Shown: positions 24,436 through 36,869 of the stretch, piece after piece
Position numbering within the stretch: position 1 is the stretch's first letter
Layout of the letters: each line of letters opens with the position of its first letter
Source of the DNA: Piper betle
Taxonomy: Eukaryota; Streptophyta; Magnoliopsida; Piperales; Piperaceae
Reading direction: 5' to 3'
Length of the DNA stretch: 64,000 bases
Assembly (NCBI GenBank): GCA_033002965.1
Contig: JAURVB010013350.1
Span: 37,758 to 101,757, forward strand
Program-made: the position numbers and the translations under genes
The notes under the pieces: model-generated
Databases searched by the model: none
Seen by the model: only the letters and a program-made list of their open reading frames with translations
What the model was told of the DNA's origin: nothing

Positions 24436-27001
24436 TTTAAAACCCGCGATTCGAGTTAGGGTTTTATATTCGTGAACCGATCAGTTCAAGCGACGGTTCA
24501 AATTGAGTTAGTTTTAGAACACGTGTATTGAATCAAAGCGGATCACGTGTATGTATTATGAGGGTCATGTATACCCAAGTATATAATGATAACGTCAGTA
24601 AGACAATAGCAGAATGAGTTATTAGAATATATTAGAGTACGTCCAGTTTTTTTATTATTATTTTAGTATTGGACCGTAGAATTATTTTTAGAATGCAGTC
24701 CAATTTGGGTGGGTTATTAATTATAGAATATGTCATTGTGATGTTGTGACGTGTATTATATTTTATGGGAGTTTTTCCTATTTTTTGGATTTATTACGAA
24801 TTAGTTATTATTTTTGACACGAGTCTGACTCCAGTCAAATTTTATTTACGATATTACCACCCACCATTACCCGACCATTTTCTTCACCCCTAAACCCCGA
24901 TTATCATAGCGCCACCACCCCCCCTCTACTTGTCGTTGCCGCCACCGTCGACACCATCTTGCCACCGACCGACACCGCCTAGCCCCACCACGCCATCGTC
25001 GTGCTACCCCGAGCGCCCCTAACCGTCATCGGCCTCTACAACGCGAGAAAGCCGCGCGGTTGTGCTGCACTCCCGTAGCCAATCTCGCCGTCGGCGACCG
25101 TCGCCATTGCCACCTCAACGTCGCCAACCCTCCCACGACCTTTCCCAACCGGAGCAGAGCCCATCGCCGCCCATGCCAACCGAGATCTCGTCACCCACCA
25201 CCGACCGCCCCTATTTTGCCCTTTTTCGGCGAGCTGCTGCCTCTAACGACTGTGTCAACATTGTAGACACGTTAGGCTCACCAAGCCAGTGCCAATGGTA
25301 CCCCATACTACTGCTATCCTGCCAGTAGACGCCACCAGCGACTGCTTCTGGAAAACCACCGAAACCTGCCGAAAAACCACCGGAACCCTACCAGAAAACC
25401 AGATTCTCTAGAATTCTCCTGATCTTCCACGAAAATCATCCAGTTGAACCCGATCGAACTTCAGACGCTGACGAGTGCCGAATTCGAGCTCCGAGACGCG
25501 GTACGACACCCTAGCCGTCGCCAATTGTAGACAACAAGAAGTATAATTAGCTTCGATTTAATTATTAAAAATTGATGATTGTTAGCAGAACATGCTAAGA
25601 TTGATTAATTGTCATGATAAATGTCTAATTGTGAATGAAATGATGCTTTGCATGATTTGATTGATAGTGAATGAATGTTAGTGATCTAATTAGGTAAATT
25701 GAATTTGAGCATGCTAATTGAACACAACATAACTTAGAAAAACACAATAAAATTGGTATGAATAGGATGAGTTAGAAGTATTTTCACACTAATGATTGTT
25801 GATTGTGATGGATGATGACTGTGTTGGGAGTGTAATATTCATGTTAAGTCGATGCATCATTCAGTTAGCGGGTGTTAGCTTCTATATTTGGTGTGTAGGT
25901 ATAGAGTAGGAGCTCGCCGCCTAGGCGCGAGGACACACTTGGAGGTTCTACCAGGTATAGGACTTGTCTCTGTTTTATGGTCTATTCTATTGTATGTTTG
26001 TTTTATTACTTACAGGACGGGTTAAGTGGCATTTTATCGGATCCCACTTAACTCAGGTTATTTAGCCGAAGAGTTTTCCGGATTATTAACCCTCGAGGAT
26101 GAGATCCTTCAAAGATGGTTTTGAAAACAAGATCCACCACAAGTTGCCTTTGAGCCTATTATATAAATCCCTTCTCAGGCCTATATATATAATTTTAACG
26201 AGTTTTCAGTGAGACGAGAGATGGTGAAACCAACTTGCACGTACCATGAGCGGGTGCATGTGACAATCAAAGCAGGCTTTGGATTAGTGAGCGAACTATT
26301 CCATTCTCGAGCGATCCTGAAAACTCCGCATTTGAGTTCCTCACACCCAGAGAACATGGAGGTTAACGGGTACTGTAAAGTATAGTACACATCCGAACTT
26401 GTAGTTTAAAGGGTATTAAAGGCGATTGCCTAAGAGTACTCGGCCTTCGTGCTCAAGGCCAGGAGAATTATGGAGGAAAGGAGAGGACTTAGGATATGCT
26501 TGTAGTCCTGATGGACCAAGAAAATAAAATGAGAAAAATGCTGAGAGAGGCATCAGCAAAGCAGTCAGTTCGGGATGCTACCAGGTCTGTAGCCCAGTGA
26601 CTCCTCAGTAGGTGTCCTTGAGGGAGTTCTGGTGAAGCATACAAATGTTTTACTTTTTATAAGAGTTAACTCTTATAGCCAGTTTGATATAGTTATCTTT
26701 TGGACCAGTAATGCTTGTTACTAACATTATTTTATACTATATATAGGTGATAATCATGCGTTGGATGTGCCAGCCTATACGGAGGAGCACGATGTCTCTT
26801 GCACACATGTCAGACAATTGAATATTTAATATTTTGTTTGTGCTATTATTATATTGAGAATGATGTAATTAAATGTTAAAGCATGATGATATGATGTGAA
26901 ATGTGAATAGACTGCACATGTGGGTCGAGACCCAAGATTCAGAGTGATAGAGTAAGTATAGATTAGAATTCTCTATGAATGAACATAATATATATATATA
27001 T

Positions 27002-27985
27002 GGGTTTAAGTATCTTGGGAACAACTGTAGGAATTTTTCCTGTAATTGCTCCTAATTTGGGCCGTCCGATTATAAGGACAGCCTAGATCACTTTGGATCA
27101 CTTCCAAAAACCCTACCCTCTTCCCATTCAGCTACTGCCGCCTTCGCCCTTGCCCCGTACTCACCGCCCACTCCCATCCACGTGGCTGCGATGCCCTTCC
27201 CCCTTCCTCCCACTCCCATCCACGCCATCGCCGCGGTTCCCCATCCTCTCCTCCCACTCCCGTCCACACCGCCACGACACCCTTCCCCTTTCCTCCCACT
27301 CCCATCCACACTGCCATGACACCCTTCCTGCTTCCTCCCACTCCCGTCCACACCACCACAACACCCTTCCCCCTTCCTCCCACTTCTGTTCACGCTGCCA
27401 CCATGGGTTCCCTTTCCTCCCACTCCCGTCCACACCACCACCATGGTTCCCCATCCTTTCCGCCCACTCCCGTCCATGATGCTACGACGCCCTTCCCCTT
27501 CCTCCTTACGGTGACAAATCGGTGGAGACCTCGCCGCCGCTATATAAGCCGTCGGACGCTCCGCCGATGTAGGTGGTGGAGGCCTCGCCGCCTCCCTATC
27601 AACTGCCGGTGCCACCCACCCCCGTCATTCCAGGTCCGGCAGCCAACTTGGAAGGAATTTTTTTCACCTCTTGTAAATCTTTATTTATCTTCTTTGTTTT
27701 TGATTTATGGGTCTTATGAATGCATCTTGACCCGAATTGTGACATTTGTTACTTTTGAGTGTGAATAGAAAAACCAAATTGCTTGTCCGTTTTGACATGA
27801 AATGAGTATGGAAAGTAGAAATCTATAAAATTGGCCAGCTAGTTTATTGGTTTGAAGAGTTTGGATATGGATACGAGTCTAAAAAAATTGCCCTCTTGTA
27901 TGGTTATTATTTGTGAATGTAAGAGCAGGATATATTGATCCCGTAAAACAAATTTAGCAACTGAACTCGTGTTTGCAACTTCTGA
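27002..27985 (+). repeat. Left terminal inverted repeat of the MULE, with minisatellite
   Basis: About 980 bp, against about 725 bp on the right. The surplus is a C-rich minisatellite at about 27135-27500 whose units of roughly 40 bp repeat 'ccttcctcccactcc', with a 'cgtccacaccgcca'-like remainder. Distal part includes 'tgacatttgttacttttgag', shared with the right arm. Open frames here are by-products of the repeat. Confidence 0.85.
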
Positions 27986-28138
27986 CAAGACTCACCGTTT
28001 GTGATATCTTGGTGGATAGAAGAGGGATTAATTGGTGAACATGGATGTTTAACTTCGTTGTGCTGGTTGCTCTGTTGCTCTGAAACCTAATGCTTTCTCT
28101 GCCTACAAGGGTATGGCAATCAAGGAGCTCGCAGTTTT

Positions 28139-29781
28139 TGTTGGGGTCCCTCATCATATGATGGATGTGAGAAGACATGCAACTACATGGAGAATCGTAA
28201 AGACATGGAGTTATTCTAAGAGGTACGAGGAATTCGAGAAGAATTGTTGAAGACGATGAGTATTTAGTATTTGGCTCTTGGTATTTACGAGGCTGGTTTT
28301 TTTCCAATATATATGTAGTTATATTGTGAGTGAAATAGAACAGAACAAAAGAGAGTACACAATTGAGAGTGTTGTTTTAATTTTGAATTGTGAGTTTCCT
28401 AATTGGAGTGTGTTCCAGTTAGAAATTGTGAGTTGTTCCTAATAGGAAAGTGTGGGGATTTCCCAATTGGAGTGATTAGTGTACTTATTATCGCATATCA
28501 AGGAGTTTATGGATTTTGTGAGTTACAATCCCAACAAGTGGTATCAGAGCCAAGTTCGAGCTAGGTTTCCCTACACCGATTGTTGTTGTTTCTTTTATGG
28601 GTTCTACCTAACGATTTGAAGAGGAATTTGCCAGGTGGGTGCCGTCTGATTTAAGAGGAGTGTGTCAGACGATATTGATTTTGGGCTATGCCCGACGTGT
28701 GAAGGGGAGCTATTGGGTTTGTCCCACATCGGTTGTAGAAGTTGTTGGTGACTTGTATATAGGCTAAGGGGAAAGCCTCTCCTCATGGTGTACTGTCTTC
28801 TCCCTCTCTCTCCTTGAGGAGGGAGAGCCTCTCCTCATGGTTTACTGTATTTGTTCATTGAGTGTTCCCAATTGGATGATATTGGCCATAGTTCTCAATT
28901 TGCTAGAGGAGTATGGACGTTATCCAAAGGTGCACCTATCATTACAAAAGGGGGAAAATATGGCAGCTTGTACAGGACATTGTTTTGATATGTCAAGAGT
29001 GGAAACACTCTTGATGGGTATCCTAAGCAAGCATGGCGCCGACAGGTTGATCATACTGAGGTAGAAATGGAATTCGGTAATAAGATTCTTGGTAATGATC
29101 ATAATTATGATAGAAGGAAAGTTGTTGTTAAGTTGGAACATGAAAATAAGCTATTTTCCGAAACTCAAGTGGATGGGTTAGTAAAGATGTTTGAAGAGAA
29201 GTTGATCCTAAATAACGAAAGTTGTAATTCTTTCCCCAAGAGGGTGGGGTAGATGTGCTAGAAGTTCCAATCAGGGAGATAAAGTGCATTCCACATGAGT
29301 TGGAAGAGGAGTTATATCTCTTTTCCATGTGCAGGATGCTAAAACCAACCCTAGTGTGTTCCGTATGATTCGGGAGGGGAGAATTGTTGGGGTCCCTCAT
29401 CATACGATGGATGTGAGAAGGCATGCAACTACATGGGGAATTGTAAAGACATGGAGTTATTCTAAGAGGTACGAGGAATCTGAGAAGAATTGTTGAAGAT
29501 GATGAGTACTTAGTATTTGGCTCTTGGTATTTATGAGGCTGGTTTTCTTTTCCTATATATGTAGTTATATTGTGAGTGAAATAGAACAAAACAAAGAGAG
29601 TACACAATTGAGAGTGTTGTTTTAATTGTGAATTGTGAGTTTCCTAATTGGAGTGTGTTTTAATTAGAAATTGTGAGTTGTTCCTAATTAGAAAATGTGA
29701 GGATTTCCTAATTGGAGTGATTTGTGTACTTATTATTGCATATCAAGGAGTTTAGGGATTTTGTGTGTTACAATCCCAACT
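28139..29781 (+). mobile_element. Short non-autonomous LTR retrotransposon (TRIM-like)
   Basis: Direct repeats of 398 bp (28139-28536) and 397 bp (29385-29781) start TGTTGGGGTCCC; the first ends CAATCCCAACA and the second CAATCCCAACT. The flanking 5-bp duplication is GTTTT (28134-28138 and 29782-29786). A primer binding site TGGTATCAGAGCCA (28539-28552) fits initiator tRNA-Met. A purine tract CGGGAGGGGAGAA precedes the second repeat. The two repeats are very similar, so insertion is fairly young. The 848-bp interior lacks gag or pol. It holds the TGTCCCACATCGG motif (28718-28730), often seen in small plant elements, and two short ORFs (28837-29064 and 29067-29252) of unknown meaning. Confidence 0.92.
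28539..28552 (+). other. Primer binding site for initiator tRNA-Met
   Basis: TGGTATCAGAGCCA, two bases after the 5' LTR of the short retrotransposon; complementary to the 3' end of plant initiator tRNA-Met. Confidence 0.85.
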
Positions 29782-30196
29782 GTTTTTCTTACTTTTTTAA
29801 GTTCGGGAGCCTGACTTCTGAAAGCTGATGCTTTCTCCGGCTCTGAGTGTTATACTTTATCCGGCTTTTAATTGGGGCTTGAAATTGAGGGCAAATGTGC
29901 ATAGAGGCTTGTAAGCAACCGTTCATAAACATATGTGCAAAAAAATCACTTTCTAACCAAAGGTGGTAGGTATTTCCTCTAAATCCATTATAGATATAAA
30001 CAAGAAAGAACTAAGGAGTGTGGATTCAATTGGTGATGTAGGTAGTGTTTGGAAGGATACTCTGTAGTGGAAATTTTTTTGTTTTCCAAAATATATGACA
30101 GTAATAATGTGATGTGATTTGGATGAATCGTATATAGGTGTTGAGAATTTAAGATGCATGTTAACTGTATGTAGACCAAAGTGACATCCTTTCAAG

Positions 30197-30307
30197 CACC
30201 ATTGAACAGGTAAAAAAGCTCAAATAATATGCTAGCAATCTCATGACACAAGTGTCATGCTTTAAAACACCATTGAACAGATAAAAAAGCTCAAACAATA
30301 TGCTAGA
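30197..30307. repeat. Short direct duplication inside the MULE
   Basis: A 38-bp block beginning 'caccattgaacag' and ending 'aatatgctag' occurs at 30197 and again at 30270, with two mismatches. Confidence 0.8.
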
Positions 30308-31216
30308 TGCAACCCAATCTCATGACAAGCATATAATAAAGGTAGAAAAAAGTAGCAGTAGAGAAAAAAAAGGAATAGCAGAAAGAAGAATAAACATTTT
30401 TGGTTTAAGCTGCATCAACATTTTTTTGACACCAGAGGGTCATAGTCATATGCATCCCCAGCCTTCACAAACCTGCCTTTCTCCCTCTTTCTTGAACCTG
30501 CTCTTGCTTTCCGTAATGCATATCTTATGTGTTTCTCAAACCTACAGCCACACAACAACAACCTTAACATAGGTACCATTCATTCTGATCATCTCATAGA
30601 ATTCAAGTCAATGCTTGCTATACATCCCAAAAAAATTACTCACGTTTCAAACATGGAGTTCGAGTAGAGACTTCCCATGGCCGGCTCTTGCCGGCATTGT
30701 CATTCTTGCATCTGTCTGCACAACACAGGAATAGAAAGTGACACTTTCAGGTCACCCAACAAAACTCTCAACAACATCAACTAAAATATTTACCAAATAT
30801 GAGCTATTGAATAATATCATTTTCATAACATTCTAAGGTTATATGCCCACCAAAAGGAGCAAGACATGATAAAATCATGCTATCTAGCATATACCATGAC
30901 AAACCCACAATCATTCTATCCAATATAGCTATCTCCTGCAGGTGTGAATGTAGTAGACTAAGGTGATGAATTCACAAGCAGTACAAGGATAAAAAAGCAC
31001 AAGATAGCCAACTGCTTCTTTATAGAATTGATGGTTTCATACTATGTATGATGGATGGCGAGTTGACTAATGTTGAATGTTGATTATCTATCATCCACAA
31101 AATCCATCTAAAGTAGAGGCCTTCGGCATTTGACCACCTTGAGTTAATTGTAAGAAAAAATTTATCAATATGCATTTGCACATAGAGGTAAATATAAAAC
31201 TTTATAATTATTTATA

Positions 31217-33600
31217 ACTATACCTTATACAAAGAATATGTATTCATATAGTGCCCCAATTGATGGCAAATGCTACATTTCCGCTTCTTAATCTGAGAAG
31301 ACAAGCTTATTTCTAATGAAGACTTGAACCTTTTACTTGTCCTTAGACGACCCTTGCTTTTTACCTTTGAAGGATCTCTAAGCACAATATGGGGCAAATG
31401 CTCATTTGCTTCCAATGAACCACCCACATCGCTAGTTTGAACATTACGATCTTCTTCAGAATTAGACAACAAAGATAGGCGATCAAGCTCTTCAACAATT
31501 ACTTCAAGCTTTGGCATAGCAAGTTTCTAGTGTTGGGGTGATATAGAACTCAAATATGAAATTCTATATATTGCACTATGAATGCAATAATTCATATATG
31601 GTGTAACTCCAGATGTATGGATTTCCCTCATAGTGCTCAAATTAACAACCGATGTGTATCGAGCATTGATAGTCCATCGAAACAAAATGTACTTGTTAGG
31701 TATTATATCAATATCCATTTGGTCCAAAATCCTCAAAATATGTCGACAAAGAATACCTTCACTTTCAAACTTCTTACAAGTGCACTCAATGGAGAAGGGT
31801 GAGATGTTTTCAAATGCCATTTCATGACAATTTTCAACAGCCATATTTTTCTTCACTTCATACAACTTTCTTGAACCTTCACAACTAATCTGCTTACATT
31901 TGTATAATAGAGATTCCTTCAATTCTGCTTGAAAAAGGGAAAATACTTTCCTAGTGTAGAGAGATCTAGCTTGCTCCTCAATTGTGCTCCCCACATGCAT
32001 TATAGGCTTAGTGTGCAAAGATTTATGATCCTCATAAGCCTCTTCATCTCATCGTTGACATATTGCATTGTCATATTGTTGTATGAACTCACTAATAGGT
32101 GTTTGAGCATTCAAATATCCGTCAAAGAATGCATTCATGCTCTCACTGCGTTGGCTAGATGTCATTCCAACAAAAAATAATCCTTAAGGTAGGCACTAAT
32201 CCATTGTGAACGAACCTCATACATTTCATGTAACCAACTACCCACCTTAATATCATATTTCACTTTCATCTCTTTCCAATTTATTTCACTCTCTTCAACT
32301 GTAGCAGCAAATCTCCTAATTATTGTAGTCTTTGACAAAGATCTGGATGATGTCCAAACTGATTTAAATGCATCTTGGCTTTCATTCCAATGTGCCAAGA
32401 ACAAAACCTATGTTAAGTACCAGGAAAGACTTTTGCAATAGCATTTCTCATCGCTAAATCTTGATCAGTTATTATACCTTGTGGCTTCTTACCCCACATG
32501 CACTCTAACCAGGTTTCCAACAACAAGTAAAAGTGTCAGTTGTTTCATTTGCAAGTAAGGCACATCTAAAAAGTGTAGATTGTCTATGATGATTAACACT
32601 TGTGAATGGAGCAAAGGCATTCTAAAACTATTTGTATTGTATGTCACATCAAAAACTATAACATCTCCAAATTGCATATAAGTCATCCTTGACCTTTTGT
32701 CTGCCCAAAAATACTTCTAACTTGATTATTTTCATCAACCTCCATTTTAAAGAAAAACCATCTTCAACCCTACTTTGTATTGAAAGAAGTCAAACACTTG
32801 CATACACTGTCAGCCAATATTATTCTTTCTTGCCTTTGCTAGATGATTCTTACAATCATCTAAAGTAACGTTATCCATACAACCCCCACCATGATTCAAG
32901 ACCCGAGAAATTTTAGATGGCCCAATTCCACAATCATTTAGATCCATAATAAGCTGTTTAGAAGTTGATTCCATATTCTTATGTAATCGAATCTGTTTAA
33001 CCTATTAAAGAAAAACAAAATAATATGGATTTCAATAATAGCAATTCTACATAACAAAGTAAAAAAATATATATATAACATGTTTGAAAATTACCTTTGT
33101 TGGAGATGCAAAACCATGTGTATGAATGTCTTTAAAGTTAACCACAACCCATTTCATTCCCTCATTTAATTTAATTATCATCCTTGCCTTACAATTCTCT
33201 CTTGTGTGGTCATCGTTTAACATTCTTTCCAGCTTCTCTAAGGTCATCCAACCTTTTTTTCCTTCCTTCTCACAAACAGATAACCTTTTGTACAAGATAT
33301 TTGATCCCTTGGAATAAACGAAGAAGCTTTTCTAGTACCAAAACCTGCAAACCATATGCATTATAAAAATTGTAAGCTTCATCAGTAGAATTGAATTCTA
33401 TTCCTTCTCAGGGCATCAATAATGTACCAATGGTACTTTGTGAGTCTTCGTTTTCTTTCTCCTTGCTCCTAATCTTTTCATTTTCATTTTCCTTATTCTT
33501 GTGCTCCAGATTTTGTAGCTCCTCAATTTCAAACACCTCATTCAATTCATCAATTACTTCAATTATGCCTTCCAAACTATTGGGTATGGCTTAACTCATT
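31217..33600 (-). pseudogene. Decayed FAR1/FHY3-type MULE transposase
   Basis: Reading the minus strand from about 33600 downward: an acidic, Glu/Asn-rich leader; a FAR1 DNA-binding domain starting EGIEFNSTDEAYNFYNAYG (about 33410-33350) and continuing to FKDIHTHGFASPTK (about 33100); MULE transposase core pieces DVTYNTNSFRMPL (about 32650) and PQGIITDQDLAMRNAIAKVF followed by a C..W-H motif (about 32490-32390); a SWIM zinc finger CTCKKFESEGILCRHIL (about 31770-31720); and a C-terminal zinc knuckle CSICHQLGHY (31250-31280). Several frameshifts and stops separate the pieces, so no full protein can be made. It lies within long TIRs and so was the autonomous gene of this element. A domesticated FRS host gene is unlikely given the TIRs and decay. 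Confidence 0.88.
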
Positions 33601-34369
33601 TCATTCTCATTGACATAATCTTCAACAAAATTAAAAACTAAATAACATTAAAATTAATCTACATACATAGAAAAAGTGAGAATCATGTACCAAATAAATT
33701 TCAAGTTACAAAGAACTTAAAAACTCACCCATTACTCTTCAGCAAGACAATATGGTAGAAAGGGTCTACTAAATCTTGAGTTGTCGATTAAATAGTTGAA
33801 GAAGAATATACATACAAGTTCCAATGCTGGAAAAATGACAAAAAAATACAAATATCACCTCTAGCATAGCTAATGCAAATAAAATAGTTAATAAACACAA
33901 CCATCAGTGGCTATGCCTGTTCTCTCCCCAACACAAATACTCTTGTAAATTCCCGACAAGAAAACATTGTGCATGAAAATGCAATAGAATGATTAACTAC
34001 ATTCTTCCTACCAAACATTCAAACCCTCGGCAATGTGAAAGATTTCTCAAACGCAATTGTATTCAAAAGACATTACACAAATGTAACAAGACATGTACCT
34101 TCCAACATATAAGAAAAGCATGTATCTAGATGCCTAAGAATCCGAATCTAGCCATGAACTTCACACTCCCTTGCTCCTATACATCCCTTGCCCAATCTAC
34201 CAAATACGTGCAAATCAATTCATGAATAATAAAAAATACATACGATACATTGGAATCCAGGAATAGAATAGAATAGATTGAAGGGAAGAGCTAACCTTTT
34301 CGGGCTTTTAGAATGAATCAGCTAGGCGAGGGATCCATCCATTGAGAGCTTCCCCGGCAAACACGAGTT

Positions 34370-35090
34370 TTGTCTGCAGTTGCAAACACGAGTTCAGTTG
34401 CTAAATTTGTTTTACGGGATCAATATATCCTGCTCTTACATTCACAAATAATAACCATACAGGAAGGCAATTTTTTTAGACTCGTATCGATATCCAAACT
34501 CTGCAAACCAATAAACCAGCCGACCAAATTTATAGATTCCTACTTTCCATACTCATTTCATGTTTGGTTTTTTCTATTCACACTCAAAAGTAACAAATGT
34601 CACAATCTGGGTCATGATCCATTCATAAGACCCATAAATCAAAAACAAAGAAGATAAATAAAGATTTCAAGAGGTGAAAAAATTTTTCCTTCCAAGTTGG
34701 CTGCCAGACCTGGAATGACGGGGGTGGGTGGCGCCGAAAGGTTGATAGGGAGGCAGTGAAGCCTCCACCACCTATGCCGGCAATGCATCCGGCGGCTTAT
34801 ATGGCGGCAACGAGGTCTCCAGCGGCCTGTCACCTTAAGGAGGAAGGGGGAAGGGCGTCGCGGCAGCGTGGACTGGAGTAGGCGGCGAGGACGGGGAACC
34901 GCGGCGGCGGTGTGGTCGGGAGTGGGAGGAAGGGGGAAGGGCGTCCCGGTGGCATGGATGGGGGTGGGCGGCGAATACGGGGGAGAAGGGGGCAGCGGTT
35001 GCATGGGAAGAGGGTAGGGGTTTGGAAGTGATCCAAAGTGACGGCCCAGATGAGGAGCGACATTCCTGTAGTTGCTCTGAGGATACCTAA

Positions 35091-35094
<4 letters not shown>
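34370..35094 (-). repeat. Right terminal inverted repeat of the MULE
   Basis: Reverse complement matches the left TIR over nearly all its length, from the inner 'gttgcaaacacgagttcagt' segment (34378) through 'cttccaagttggctgccag' to the outer 'gggccgtcactttgg' type segment. It has fewer minisatellite units than the left arm. Confidence 0.85.

Positions 35095-35123
<29 letters not shown>
35095..35123. repeat. (TA)n microsatellite at the MULE right border
   Basis: TA run of about 27 bp; the matching tract on the other side of the MULE ends at 27001. The pre-insertion LTR-like copy probably had a TA tract here, as the copy at 41720 has at 42041-42054. Confidence 0.85.
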
Positions 35124-35125
<2 letters not shown>

Positions 35126-35402
35126 TGTATATATTGATTTGATAGGGTAACCTCTTATTATATTTTTAGGAGAGACTCTGTCTGTTTTATTTTAAATTTT
35201 TTTTAATTTATTACAATCATTGTTGGTGTATAAATTAATTTTCATGTCATCCATTTAGTAGCATGTTTGGGTTCTATATATTTATCTTAAAACACAGAGA
35301 TTAGATCTGTATAAGTTGGGTTCGGATTAGTCAACCTAACAGGGGCCATGATATGCCAATTTTGTTCACAAGCGTAAACCAAATTTGGGGTAGTACAAAA
35401 CT

Positions 35403-36233
35403 AGTCAATAATTAATATGACCATCTTAGTTAAATAAAAACACTCAGAAAATACTAGTTAATAATATACTTTTAGACCTTTCGTATGTAAAAGTTATCAA
35501 ACAAACTCATTTAGGACTTCTTTAATGAAAAAATTCTAGAAATAACTATTAAAATTAGTGTTTGGTGAAGCTTTAAAAAAATTTAAAATGATAGATGCAT
35601 TCTTATCATAAAACATTAAGGGAAAAAAGACTAACCCTAAAAAAAAAATTCCCACAATCGTTCAACCCATCTCTCCTCCTCCTTGCCCCCTCTCCCCTCT
35701 GTTCCCTCCCTTACTCTTTCTCAACCTATTCTTCTACCTCCTCCCCCACCATCTCCTATATTATTTTTATTATATTTTCAAACAATATCATTAGAATTGT
35801 TAAATATAATTGAACGTGTGAAACGTTATTTATAAGCTCTGATTTTTTTAATAATTCTAACAAATCAAAAATTATGATAAAATTTTCAATAAAGCATCTA
35901 AAAGCTCGATAATCTTTTTTCAAAAAAAATCCCTCTATTTATCGTAGGGATTTTTTTCTGCTAGACTCTTGGAAATTCTCTCATTTCCTTCAATGTGTTA
36001 CAGCAGAGCAGTAATAGCATAATAGAAATCAATGGTTCAGGTGGGGCTAGCTTTGATCTGTTGTGGGCCTACATATATTTGATTTCAGTTCAGGGTGGAC
36101 AGCAGTCAGCTAGCTACAGATCAATTTTGCTTTTGCTCAAATTTGATTGTGTATTTTGAAATCGAGTCGAGAGTAGATTTGTTCTTGAGATATTTACGTT
36201 TGTGTAGAGCTAGAGGCAACTTCAATGGCCTAA
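35403..36233. other. Intergenic, AT-rich, nothing recognised
   Basis: Between two element insertions. A small plus-strand ORF at 35595-35813 is C/T-rich low-complexity coding and not credible. No RNA gene or terminal repeat is seen. Confidence 0.6.
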
Positions 36234-36238
36234 TGCTA

Positions 36239-36839
36239 TGTTGAGATTTACCACAAATAAAATCCTAAAATCGGCAAAAATAAATATAGAATAACAACCA
36301 AACCAACCAAACCATAAAAAATACAAAACTAGAAAATAAAGAAGACATCAAATTTTACATTGAAAACACCCAAATCTACAAGAAAAATCACAATGACGAC
36401 CAACACAAATTCACTATAATTATTCAACAATTACAATCATAAAATTTATGGTGAACAAACTCCCAAATATACATCAAATCAATCACCAATAAATTAAATG
36501 ATTACAAGAAAAAGGAAACCTCCGAAGTCAATGAATGATGATGACGAAACGAGTCGATGATCCAAACTAAAACTAACTCTAATCTTCCACTCAACACCAA
36601 ATCAGTCTTTTCACCACTTTCTCATATTTTGATTTCTTCGACATTTAGGCCCACATACATACAATATATTCTCTCTCGACAAAAAACCTTAATTTAGACA
36701 TAAGTTACCACAATACATGTCTAAACAAGTTATATACATAAACAAGTCAAAATGGGTTTGTTTGCACAACCCAATACCATAGCCCACACCATAGCACCTT
36801 GTCCGATTTTTCATGCTTAGGAACGTGGGAGAAACACCA
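36239..36839 (-). repeat. Copia 3' LTR
   Basis: 601 bp; begins TGGTGTTTCTCCC in minus sense and ends ...CATAACA-type TG/CA boundary at 36239. Matches the repeat at 49837-50386 with many differences and about 50 bp of net indels. Confidence 0.85.
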
Positions 36840-36869
36840 AACCTCCCCTTCCTAACTCCTTGCAGTAGT

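Larger units (their letters stand above)
27002..35094. mobile_element. FAR1-type Mutator-like element (MULE) with long terminal inverted repeats
   Basis: The ends are inverted repeats: left 27002 to about 27985, right about 34370 to 35094. Each begins with a 'tttaagtatc'/'tttaggtatc' segment followed by 'caact..agga'. Both ends abut (TA)n tracts (26987-27001 and 35095-35123). Inside is a minus-strand FAR1/MULE transposase relic (31217-33600) and a nested short LTR element (28139-29781). The host site is a reverse family copy. A 9-bp target duplication cannot be read because the flanks are TA repeats. Confidence 0.8.
24436..35397 (-). mobile_element. TGTAACACC-family solo-LTR-like copy, reverse, split by a MULE
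   Basis: The low end 'tttaaaacccgcgattcgag' matches the reverse complement of the family 3' terminus. The high end '...ccaaatttggggtagtaca' at 35397 matches the family 5' terminus (TGTAACACCCCAAA in copy 1) in reverse. Flanking 5-mers are agact (24431-24435) and aaact (35398-35402), an almost perfect target duplication. Removing the MULE (about 27002-35094) leaves about 2.87 kb, the usual family length. The part beyond the MULE (35124-35397) carries the 'gagactctgtc' block seen near the 5' end of the copy at 41720. A GC-rich block lies at about 24890-25530. No protein is encoded. Confidence 0.8.

Noticed and set aside
27088..27768. Gly/Trp-rich and Pro-rich proteins of up to 175 aa
   Set aside because: They are readings of the minisatellite in the MULE left TIR; the right TIR has related but non-conserved frames.
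31217..33600. Host FAR1-RELATED SEQUENCE gene
   Set aside because: The coding pieces are broken and lie inside matching long terminal inverted repeats, so it is the transposase of the element.
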